12,498 bases of DNA from Actinomycetes bacterium (GTDB taxonomy: Bacteria; Actinomycetota; Acidimicrobiia; Acidimicrobiales; RAAP-2): positions 1 through 12,498 of the forward strand of contig JAJYYT010000023.1 in the NCBI GenBank assembly GCA_021800645.1. Direction: 5' to 3'. Within the stretch, counting starts at the first letter, position 1. Each line of letters starts with the position of its first letter. The translations under genes were made by a program, and so were the position numbers. A model generated the notes under the pieces. It saw only the letters and a program-made list of their open reading frames with translations, was not told the origin of the DNA and made no database searches. Positions 1-5,685 of this stretch are shown here, piece by piece.

Positions 1-1155
1 CGCACGTGGCTCTTCTCCACTGTCGTGCGTTCGGAGCTGGAATTCGGGCAGCTCCCTTGGTCGGACGCGGCCATCTCCGGCTTCGTCACGGACCCCGACC
101 GCAAGAAGATGTCGAAGTCCAAGGGCAACGCGACCACTCCGTTGCCCTACCTGGAGCGGCACGGCGCGGATTCGGTCCGGTACTGGGCGGCGAACGGCAA
201 GCTCGGCACGGACACCGCGCTCGACGAGGGTCAGATGAAGGTCGGCCGCCGTCTTGCCATCAAGATCCTCAACGCGTCCAAGTTCGTGCTCGGAAGACAG
301 GCCGGCTCGGCAGGGGGGGACGCCGGCTCGGGAGAAGGCGCCGGCTCGGAAGGGGACGCCGGCTCGGGAGAAGGCGCCGGCTCGGAAGGGGACGCCGGCG
401 CAGGGGGGGACGCCGGCGCGGGGGGGGACGCCGGCGCAGGGGGGGACGCCGGCCTCTCGGAGCCGATCGACCGGGACCTCCTGCGGCGGCTCGGCGGCGT
501 CGTCAGAGTGGCGACCGCCGCTTTGGCTGACTACGACCACTCCCGTGCCCTGGAGGCGACCGAGAGCTTCTTCTGGTCCTTCTGCAACGACTACCTGGAG
601 CTCGTGAAGAGCCGCTCCTACGGCGGTAGCGACGACCCTGGAGCCATCTCGGCGAGACGGGCGCTCTCGCTGGCCCTCTCGGTCCAGCTCCGACTCTTCG
701 CGCCGTTCCTTCCTTACGTGACCGAGGAGGTGTGGAGCTGGTGGCAAGCCGGCTCGGTCCACCTCGCTCCCTGGCCGGACCCTGAGGCCGAGCTCGCTCC
801 GCTCATCGCCACCAGGCTCGTCGACGCCGCAGGACCGTCCGTCGGTGAGAGATCCGCCGAGGGTGCTGGACCGGCCACGGATGGAGGACCGGCACCTGTC
901 CGCTGGGGTGACGCGCCGGTGCTCGAGGTCACCTCCGAGGTCCTCGCCGCCGTCCGAAGGGCGAAGACGGAGGCCAAGCGCTCGATGCGGGCGAGAGTCG
1001 CACGCCTCACCGTCATCGACCGGCCTGATCGCCTCGAGAGCCTCCGCACGGCCCAACGGGATCTCCTCGAGGCCGGTGTGATCGACCCCGGGTGTCTCGT
1101 CCTGGAGGAGGGCGAGCAGCCGACAGTGTCCGTCGAGCTGGACGGGTCGTCGTAG
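1..1155 (+). CDS. valS: Valine--tRNA ligase, C-terminal part (5' truncated by window edge)
   Basis: Class I aminoacyl-tRNA synthetase that charges tRNA-Val in the cytoplasm. The frame is open from base 1, and the GTG at 25 is internal, so the gene starts outside the window. The KMSKS ATP-binding loop is encoded at 106-120 (DRKKMSKSKGN). Downstream is the helical anticodon-binding domain, with the family-typical stretch ATESFFWSFCNDYLELVKSR and later FAPFLPYVTEEVWSWW. The C-terminus (VLEEGEQPTVSVEL) ends without an obvious long coiled-coil arm. A Gly/Ala/Ser/Asp/Glu hexapeptide array (301-447, about 49 residues) is inserted just after KILNASKFVLG, where catalytic and anticodon-binding domains join. 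I know of no such insert in ordinary ValRS. A second low-complexity stretch rich in Gly, Ala and Pro is encoded near 820-900. Identification is firm; only the N-terminal half is missing. Confidence 0.96.
   Translation, partial: RTWLFSTVVRSELEFGQLPWSDAAISGFVTDPDRKKMSKSKGNATTPLPYLERHGADSVRYWAANGKLGTDTALDEGQMKVGRRLAIKILNASKFVLGRQAGSAGGDAGSGEGAGSEGDAGSGEGAGSEGDAGAGGDAGAGGDAGAGGDAGLSEPIDRDLLRRLGGVVRVATAALADYDHSRALEATESFFWSFCNDYLELVKSRSYGGSDDPGAISARRALSLALSVQLRLFAPFLPYVTEEVWSWWQAGSVHLAPWPDPEAELAPLIATRLVDAAGPSVGERSAEGAGPATDGGPAPVRWGDAPVLEVTSEVLAAVRRAKTEAKRSMRARVARLTVIDRPDRLESLRTAQRDLLEAGVIDPGCLVLEEGEQPTVSVELDGSS
301..447 (+). repeat. In-frame 18-bp tandem array inside valS (Ala-Gly hexapeptides)
   Basis: Eight consecutive units begin with gccggc. 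The first is 21 bp (301-321) and the next seven are 18 bp each (322-447). They encode AGSAGGD, AGSGEG, AGSEGD, AGSGEG, AGSEGD, then three copies of AGAGGD. Two 36-bp blocks (322-357 and 358-393) are identical, so the array has grown both by single and by double units. All lengths keep the valS frame. Confidence 0.95.
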
Positions 1156-1165
1156 ATAGCGCACC

Positions 1166-1187
1166 GTGGGGTTTGACGCTTCCCCAC
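1166..1187 (+). terminator. Weak stem-loop after valS
   Basis: GTGGGG (1166-1171) and CCCCAC (1182-1187) can pair as a 6-bp GC-rich stem with a 10-nt loop, starting 11 nt after the valS stop. No T-run follows, so it is at best a weak or factor-dependent terminator. The loop also contains TTGACG, which resembles a -35 box but has no convincing -10 at the right distance. Confidence 0.3.
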
Positions 1188-1275
1188 CGCGGAGAGGTAA
1201 CCGGTTGAGACGCGATTGCACCGGGGGAGCGGCAGTGCACCTTTGGGACCGGAAGTACGGAGAGGACCGACGATA

Positions 1276-1380
1276 GACGTGTCGACGAAGGACGTGTCGA
1301 CGAAGGACGTGTCGACACAGGTCGTGCCGACGAAGGACATTCCGACTAAGGGGGTGTCAACCAAGGGGGTGTCGACCACG
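1276..1380 (+). repeat. In-frame 15-bp tandem array at the 5' end of the HATPase gene
   Basis: Seven units of exactly 15 bp. The first two are gacgtgtcgacgaag, and later units diverge by a few bases each. They encode pentapeptides close to D-V-S-T-K (also VVPTK, DIPTK, GVSTK, GVSTT). The graded divergence suggests an older array than the near-perfect ones elsewhere in the window. Six of the seven units have GTG as second codon, so several alternative starts exist in the same frame. Confidence 0.93.
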
Positions 1381-1818
1381 GACACGGCGCCGGCAACGAG
1401 GGAGCGACCGCAGGCATCACCGCCTTTGTCACGGGCTGCAGGTCAGCCGGCGCCGCGGCGGCTCCGCATGGCGGGCGACGCGGCGTCGGTCCGCGACGCG
1501 CGCCGCTTCGTCGAGGACGCCATGGCAGCGTCCCCCTCCGACGTGAGGGACATCGCCGTCCTTCTCGCAGGCGAGGTCGTCACCAATGCCGTCGTCCACG
1601 GCGGGGGGTGGTTCTGCCTCGAGGTCGACGCCGCGCCCGACCGCCTCCGCGTGCAGGTCACCGACTCCGGCGCGGGCCTCCCCCGGGTGCTCAAGATGAA
1701 CGGCGAGCGCGAGCACGGACGCGGTATGGCGATCGTCGACGCGATCGCCACAATGTGGGGAACCGAGCAGCTGGGAACCCACAAGGTGGTCTGGTTCGAG
1801 CTCGACTTGATGCCGTGA
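1279..1818 (+). CDS. RsbW/SpoIIAB-like ATP-binding protein (serine kinase/anti-sigma type HATPase)
   Basis: Small GHKL ATPase, cytoplasmic, 179 aa from the GTG at 1279. That start is chosen for the purine stretch GGAGAGG at 1259-1265, about 13 nt away. TTG 1216 and later in-frame GTGs are alternatives. About 34 residues of DVSTK repeats and a short Pro/Ala linker precede the folded domain, which begins near LRMAGDAASVRDARRFV. All ATP-binding elements are present: N-box EVVTNAVVHG, G1 box DSGAGLP, and G2 box HGRGMAIVDAIATMWG. This is the typical actinobacterial stand-alone HATPase that phosphorylates RsbV-like antagonists and may bind a sigma factor. It lies 272 nt upstream of rsbV with a promoter between, so it is probably not in that operon. 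Function is inferred from family and context; its partner is unknown. Confidence 0.85.
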   Translation: MSTKDVSTKDVSTQVVPTKDIPTKGVSTKGVSTTDTAPATRERPQASPPLSRAAGQPAPRRLRMAGDAASVRDARRFVEDAMAASPSDVRDIAVLLAGEVVTNAVVHGGGWFCLEVDAAPDRLRVQVTDSGAGLPRVLKMNGEREHGRGMAIVDAIATMWGTEQLGTHKVVWFELDLMP

Positions 1819-1914
1819 CCCACCAGTTCAGCCTCGCGTCGCGCCCTTTCGTCGCGCCCCCGCGTCGTACCCGCACATAGCCCTGCGAGGCCGCAATCCG
1901 GCCTAACCTCGTGT

Positions 1915-1946
1915 CCGCGGGTGTAGCGGTCGCCCCGCGGGGGTAT
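1915..1946 (+). promoter_or_regulatory. Candidate SigB/SigF-type promoter of the rsbV-rsbW-sigF operon, with overlapping inverted repeat
   Basis: GTGT (1921-1924), a 16-nt spacer and GGGTAT (1941-1946) fit the actinobacterial SigB/SigF consensus (GNNT or GTTT, 14-17 nt, GGGTAY). Transcription would start near 1953, leaving a leader of about 140 nt before rsbV. That suggests autoregulation of the operon by its own sigma factor, a common arrangement. An inverted repeat CCGCGGG (1915-1921) / CCCGCGG (1934-1940) and the palindrome CCCCGCGGGG (1933-1942) overlap the elements and could be an operator. The rest of the 1819-2090 gap holds only the duplicated 20-mer and the rsbV ribosome site. Confidence 0.55.
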
Positions 1947-2035
1947 CCCTGGCGTCCGGGCACCCGAGGTTGCAGGGCCTCGCTGCACCGCGTGTGCTGG
2001 ATCGGCGCCCGCATCGGGGCTCGAAACGAGACCCT

Positions 2036-2075
2036 TCCACTGAGGGGACCACGAATCCACTGAGGGGACCACGAA
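2036..2075 (+). repeat. Perfect 20-bp tandem duplication before rsbV
   Basis: tccactgaggggaccacgaa occurs at 2036-2055 and again at 2056-2075, back to back and identical. It is non-coding and ends just before the rsbV Shine-Dalgarno sequence (AGGAG, 2077-2081). The unit is not a multiple of three. Confidence 0.95.
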
Positions 2076-2090
2076 AAGGAGCCGTGACGT

Positions 2091-2438
2091 ATGGACCAGA
2101 GCTTCAAGATCCAAGATGGCGTGGTCGACGGCGTGCCGGTCGTCGCGGCGTCCGGGGAGATCGACGTCGCGACCGCCCCCCCGTTGCGAGACCGATTGCA
2201 GGCACTCACCACGTCGGGCAATGCCAACGTCGTCGTCGACCTCCTCGGCGTGACCTTCCTCGACTCCACGGCGCTCGGGGTCCTCGTAGGCGCCCTCAAG
2301 CGCTGCCGTGAGGCGGGTGGCGACCTCCCCTTGGTGATCGCAGAGCCACGGATCCTGAAGGTCTTCGAGATCACGGGTCTGACCGGCGTCTTTTCGATCT
2401 TCGAGACCGTGCACGAAGCGGTGGGGAGCGTGAAGTGA
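2091..2438 (+). CDS. rsbV: STAS-domain anti-sigma factor antagonist (RsbV family)
   Basis: Cytoplasmic anti-anti-sigma factor of 115 aa, the usual length for a single STAS domain. Dephosphorylated, it binds the anti-sigma factor and frees the sigma factor; phosphorylation on a conserved serine blocks this. The expected phospho-site is Ser59 in VTFLDSTALGVLV, with GEIDVATAPPLRDRL earlier and the closing helix EITGLTGVFSIFETV. The ATG at 2091 has an excellent ribosome site, AGGAG at 2077-2081, nine nt away. The stop overlaps the next start (GTGA at 2435-2438), so rsbV and rsbW are translationally coupled. Upstream lie a SigF-type promoter candidate and a duplicated 20-mer. Likely partners are the RsbW at 2435 or the HATPase at 1279, and the phosphatase at 10558. 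Confidence 0.93.
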   Translation: MDQSFKIQDGVVDGVPVVAASGEIDVATAPPLRDRLQALTTSGNANVVVDLLGVTFLDSTALGVLVGALKRCREAGGDLPLVIAEPRILKVFEITGLTGVFSIFETVHEAVGSVK

Positions 2439-2845
2439 GCATGGTCGAGGACAAGACGAGCACCGTCTCGGTCGATCTTTCCATTCCTGTCCAGGCCGAT
2501 CTCGTGGTCCTCGCACGACTTGCCGCGGCGACCGTCGCGAGCCGGGCAGGCTTTGGCGTGGAGGACATCGAGGACCTTCGCCTCGCTGTCGAAGAGCTTT
2601 GCCTGTCGCTCGTCGGTTCACGTGAAGACGGCCGGCTCCATCTCAACTACGAATGCGACGGAGACGCGATCACCGTGCATTGTGCGTACGAAGTGGGCGA
2701 CCCGACGCGCGGTCCGAGCGGAGCGGACGCCGACGACCTGTCTCTTCGGATCCTCGACGCGCTCGTCGACGAGCACGGCCATGGGCCGAGCAACGGGCAG
2801 CCGGCCGCGTGGTTGCGCAAGCAACGGTCGGACGGGACGGTCTGA
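2435..2845 (+). CDS. rsbW: Anti-sigma factor, RsbW/UsfX-like degenerate HATPase
   Basis: 136 aa. The GTG at 2435 overlaps the rsbV stop by four bases and has GGGGAG (2422-2427) upstream; ATG 2441 is an alternative. The core VEDIEDLRLAVEELCLSLVG matches, from memory, the DLRLAVDEVC region of Mycobacterium tuberculosis UsfX, the anti-SigF factor. The closing part (LSLRILDALVDEHGHGPSNGQP) also fits that type. The classical N-box asparagine is missing (EELCLS instead of E-x-x-x-N), and no clear D-x-G-x-G G1 box is visible. It may therefore bind its sigma factor with weak or no kinase activity, unlike the intact HATPase at 1279. The last codons and stop (SDGTV, TGA 2843-2845) form the first unit of the tandem array leading into sigF. 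Role firm from gene order; kinase status inferred. Confidence 0.88.
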   Translation: MSMVEDKTSTVSVDLSIPVQADLVVLARLAAATVASRAGFGVEDIEDLRLAVEELCLSLVGSREDGRLHLNYECDGDAITVHCAYEVGDPTRGPSGADADDLSLRILDALVDEHGHGPSNGQPAAWLRKQRSDGTV

Positions 2846-2984
2846 CGTAATGACGGGACGGTCTGACGCATGACGGGACGGTCTGACGTAATGACGGGAC
2901 GGTCTGACGCATGACGGGACGGTCTGACGCATGACGGGACGGTCTGACGCATGAATGATGACGGTCTGACGCATGAATGATGAC
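2831..2984 (+). repeat. 20-22 bp tandem array joining rsbW to sigF, with ATGA-linked mini-ORFs
   Basis: Units of the form tgacgggacggtctgacgca start at 2851, 2892, 2912 and 2932. A 21-bp variant ending gtaa fills 2871-2891, and a first partial unit (2831-2850) includes the rsbW stop. A perfect 22-bp duplication follows (2941-2962 = 2963-2984), the second copy containing the sigF ATG. Reading ATGs in order gives mini-ORFs 2850-2873, 2870-2914, 2911-2934, 2931-2954 and 2951-2980. Each one's stop overlaps the next one's start as ATGA, and the last overlaps sigF ATG 2977. Three of the five encode MTGRSDA. GGACGG, eight nt before most of the ATGs, could act as a weak ribosome site. Confidence 0.93.
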
Positions 2985-3852
2985 TGACGAGGCCCGCTGG
3001 CTGGGCGAAGACACGAAGGAGCTTTTCCTCGAACTTGTCGCGAACCGGGACCCCGCCGTGCGGGACCGGCTCGTGACTGCGCATCTCGGGTTGGCGCACC
3101 AGCTCGCTCGTCGCTACGCCAACCGGGGAGAGCCTTACGAGGACCTGGTGCAGGTCGCCTCGCTCGCGATCGTCAAATCGGTCGACAGGTTCGATCCCAA
3201 TCGCGGCGTCGAGTTCACCACCTTCGCGACGCGCACGGTCATCGGCGAGCTGAAGCGTCACTTCCGCGACAAGGGGTGGGCGGTGCGCGCACCGAGAAGG
3301 GTCCAGGAGCTCTACCTCGAGCTAGGCAAGGTGACCGAGACCCTGTCCCAGGAGCTCGGTCGCTCGCCGACCGTGCACGAGCTCGCTGTGGCGACCGCGG
3401 CCACCGAGGAGGCCGTGCTCGAAGCCCTGGAAGCCGGGCAGGGGTACCGCACCTCCTCGATCGACGCGACCGACCGGAACGAAGAGACCCTCGCGTCCCA
3501 CATCGGAGAGGACGACGCGTCGTTCGACACCATCGAGGACCGCGAGCTGCTGGCCCCTGCCATTGCCCAGCTCGCGCCGCGTGAGCGGCTGATCCTCCAG
3601 CTCCGTTTCGCCAACGGGCTCACCCAGTCCGAGATCGCCGCTCGGGTCGGCATCAGCCAGATGCACGTCTCAAGACTGCTGGCTGCCAGCCTCGAGCAGC
3701 TGCGCAGGACCGTAGCGGCCACCCGTGAGGACGATTCAGCCCACGCCACATCAGGCGATCGCACGCTCCCCGCCAGGCCCGAGCACATCCCGACCAAGCC
3801 CGGGCACCCCACCCGGGGGCGCCCAACTCGCCTTGACGGACAGGCTCGATAG
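2977..3852 (+). CDS. sigF: RNA polymerase sigma factor, SigB/SigF/SigG family
   Basis: Alternative sigma factor of 291 aa directing RNA polymerase to stress promoters, held inactive by RsbW. Region 2 is clear (YEDLVQVASLAIVKSVDRFD from residue 54, then FTTFATRTVIGELKRHFRDKGW and RAPRRVQEL). Region 3 follows (LSQELGRSPTVHELA). Region 4 is at about 200-245 with the helix-turn-helix LTQSEIAARVGISQMHVSRL. ATG 2977 and ATG 2980 are both possible; 2977 overlaps the last mini-ORF stop (ATGA), and no good AGGAG is visible, so translation may depend on coupling from rsbW. After region 4 is an extra tail of about 45 residues rich in Pro, Thr, Arg and His (PARPEHIPTKPGHPTRGRPT), longer than usual and containing an inverted CCCGGG pair at 3799-3817. 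Family assignment firm; SigF versus SigB naming is a choice. Confidence 0.95.
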   Translation: MMTDEARWLGEDTKELFLELVANRDPAVRDRLVTAHLGLAHQLARRYANRGEPYEDLVQVASLAIVKSVDRFDPNRGVEFTTFATRTVIGELKRHFRDKGWAVRAPRRVQELYLELGKVTETLSQELGRSPTVHELAVATAATEEAVLEALEAGQGYRTSSIDATDRNEETLASHIGEDDASFDTIEDRELLAPAIAQLAPRERLILQLRFANGLTQSEIAARVGISQMHVSRLLAASLEQLRRTVAATREDDSAHATSGDRTLPARPEHIPTKPGHPTRGRPTRLDGQAR

Positions 3853-3895
3853 AGCTGCAAGGAGCTCGGTGGTGGTCGTGCGCACCATCCGCCGG

Positions 3896-3901
3896 TAGCG
3901 T
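3896..3901 (+). promoter_or_regulatory. Candidate -10 (TAGCGT) close to the pgi start
   Basis: TAGCGT fits the actinobacterial -10 pattern TANNNT and ends nine nt before the pgi ATG. Transcription would begin within a few bases of the start codon, as in leaderless mRNAs, matching the lack of AGGAG directly before ATG 3911. No good -35 is visible. The same TAG is the stop of a short in-frame reading stretch from GTG 3869/3872, which does have AAGGAG (3859-3864) before it. Confidence 0.4.
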
Positions 3902-3910
3902 CGGCGTTCG

Positions 3911-5629
3911 ATGCCCGACACCTCGACATCCTCGCCGGCCTCGACATCCTCGCCGGCCTCGACATCCTCGCCGGCCTCGCCGGCCCCGGCGACCGGCCTG
4001 CCCGGACCTCTCCGCACCCGCCCCGGATACGGCTCCCTCGAACGCCATCGCTCCGAGATCGACGGGATCCAGCTGCGCGAGCTCTTCTCGAGCGATCCAG
4101 GGCGAGCGCAGCGGATGAGCTTGGAGGCGGCCGGGCTCTACCTGGACTACTCGAAGAACCTGGTCACCGACGAGACGCTCCGCCTGCTCGTGCAGTTGGC
4201 CCGGGAATCGGATCTCGAGCGACGGCGAGACGCCATGTTCGCCGGCGCCCACGTCAACGTGTCCGAGGACCGGCCGGCGCTCCACGTCGCCTTACGCATG
4301 CCCGAGCACGCCTCGCTCCTCGTCGACGGCGTCGACGTGGTGTGCGAGGTCCACGAGGTGCTCCGACGTATGGCGGCGTTCTCGACGCAGGTGCGCGAGG
4401 GAAGGTGGACCGGGTTCACGGGGCGCCCCATCCGCAACGTCGTGAACATCGGGATCGGTGGCTCCGACCTCGGGCCGGTGATGGCCTATGAGGCGCTTCG
4501 CTGGTACTCACGGCGCGACATGACGTTTCGTTTCGTCTCCAACATCGACGCCGCTGACTTCGTCGAAACGACTCGCGACCTCCTCCCCGAAGAGACGCTC
4601 TTCATCGTGTCGTCCAAGACCTTTACGACGCTCGAGACGATCGAGAACGCAACCACGGCACGCGAATGGATCGTGGGCTCTCTCGGAAGCGACGCTGCCG
4701 TCGCGAGGCATTTCGTCGCGGTCTCCACGAACGCCGAGCTCGTCGCCGACTTCGGCATCGACACCAAGAACATGTTCGGATTCTGGGATTGGGTCGGGGG
4801 ACGCTATTCAATGGCCTCGGCGATCGGGCTCTCGACGATGCTCGCCGTGGGGCCCGAGCACTTCGAAGAGATGCTCTTTGGATTCCACGAGATGGACGAG
4901 CACTTCCTCACTGCACCGCTCGAGCGCAACATGCCGGTCATCATGGGACTGTTGTCGTTCTGGTACAACGAGTTCTTCGGCGCGCAGACTGTGGGCGTCC
5001 TTCCCTACAGCCAGTACCTGAAGCGCTTCCCCGCGTACCTCCAGCAGCTCACCATGGAGTCGAACGGAAAGCGCGTGACCGTATCGGGCTCGCCCGTCGA
5101 CTATGACACCGGCCAGGTGTACTGGGGAGAACCGGGGACGAACGGGCAACACAGCTTCTACCAGTTGCTCCACCAGGGAACCCGTCTCGTGCCGGTGGAC
5201 TTCATCGGGTTCGGCAAGAGCCTGAACCCACTGCGCGAGCACCACGACCTCCTCATGTCCAACGTCTTCGCCCAGGCACAGGCGCTCGCCTTCGGCCGCA
5301 CGCAGGAGGAGGTCCGCGCGGAAGGAGCCGCTGAGGCTGTGGTCCCCCACAGGGTCATGCCCGGTAACCGGCCGTCCAACGTGCTTCTCGCCGAGCTGCT
5401 CACTCCACGCCTCCTGGGCGCGCTGGTGGCGCTCTACGAGCACGACGTGTTCGTCCAGGGGGCCCTGTGGGACATCGACTCCTTCGACCAGTGGGGTGTG
5501 GAGCTCGGCAAGCAACTGGCAAAGGCGATCGTCCCGGAGCTCGAGAGCAGCTTGGAGCCCGACCTTGCGCACGACGCGTCGACCAACGCGCTGATTCGCC
5601 ACTACCGGGCCCTCAAGCAGCGCGGCTGA
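3911..5629 (+). CDS. pgi: Glucose-6-phosphate isomerase
   Basis: Cytosolic enzyme converting glucose-6-phosphate and fructose-6-phosphate, linking glycolysis, gluconeogenesis and the pentose phosphate route. 572 aa, close to the long bacterial/eukaryotic PGI type. Visible motifs are GIGGSDLGP (181-189), [10 protein letters not shown] (from 234), the signature [21 protein letters not shown] with the expected catalytic base Glu383, [15 protein letters not shown] with His414, and LGKQLAK with Lys534. The first 28 or so residues are a Ser/Pro/Ala/Thr repeat; recognisable PGI sequence starts near residue 35. ATG 3911 is the only ATG upstream of the conserved part. It follows sigF by 58 nt and may be leaderless from TAGCGT at 3896. 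The likely partners are gnd and pgl downstream. Confidence 0.97.
   Translation: MPDTSTSSPASTSSPASTSSPASPAPATGLPGPLRTRPGYGSLERHRSEIDGIQLRELFSSDPGRAQRMSLEAAGLYLDYSKNLVTDETLRLLVQLARESDLERRRDAMFAGAHVNVSEDRPALHVALRMPEHASLLVDGVDVVCEVHEVLRRMAAFSTQVREGRWTGFTGRPIRNVVNIGIGGSDLGPVMAYEALRWYSRRDMTFRFVSNIDAADFVETTRDLLPEETLFIVSSKTFTTLETIENATTAREWIVGSLGSDAAVARHFVAVSTNAELVADFGIDTKNMFGFWDWVGGRYSMASAIGLSTMLAVGPEHFEEMLFGFHEMDEHFLTAPLERNMPVIMGLLSFWYNEFFGAQTVGVLPYSQYLKRFPAYLQQLTMESNGKRVTVSGSPVDYDTGQVYWGEPGTNGQHSFYQLLHQGTRLVPVDFIGFGKSLNPLREHHDLLMSNVFAQAQALAFGRTQEEVRAEGAAEAVVPHRVMPGNRPSNVLLAELLTPRLLGALVALYEHDVFVQGALWDIDSFDQWGVELGKQLAKAIVPELESSLEPDLAHDASTNALIRHYRALKQRG
3921..3983 (+). repeat. In-frame 18-bp tandem array at the 5' end of pgi
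   Basis: cctcgacatcctcgccgg occurs perfectly at 3921-3938, 3939-3956 and 3957-3974, followed by a half unit (3975-3983). It encodes a TSSPAS hexapeptide repeated in frame near the N-terminus of PGI, ahead of the conserved domain. Perfect identity suggests recent duplication. Confidence 0.95.
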
Positions 5630-5673
5630 GCTGGGGCACGCTCGCCACTGGACCGCGCAGGCGGGATCGGGCC

Positions 5674-5679
5674 TAGGGT
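5674..5679 (+). promoter_or_regulatory. Candidate -10 (TAGGGT) for a near-leaderless gnd transcript
   Basis: TAGGGT matches TANNNT and ends six nt before the gnd ATG at 5686, the spacing seen for leaderless actinobacterial genes. A loose -35 (TGGACC, 5649-5654) lies 19 nt upstream. The GGGTGG inside it could instead be read as a weak ribosome site. Confidence 0.4.
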
Positions 5680-5685
5680 GGCGAC

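Noticed and set aside
1867..1872. GGGTAC on the minus strand, a possible SigF-type promoter antisense to the HATPase gene
   Set aside because: Only a loose GNNT (1891-1888) accompanies it, a pattern frequent by chance, and it would not serve any minus-strand gene.
3440..3445. GGGTAC within sigF as an internal SigF promoter
   Set aside because: It is in well-conserved coding sequence, without a downstream gene start at a sensible distance.
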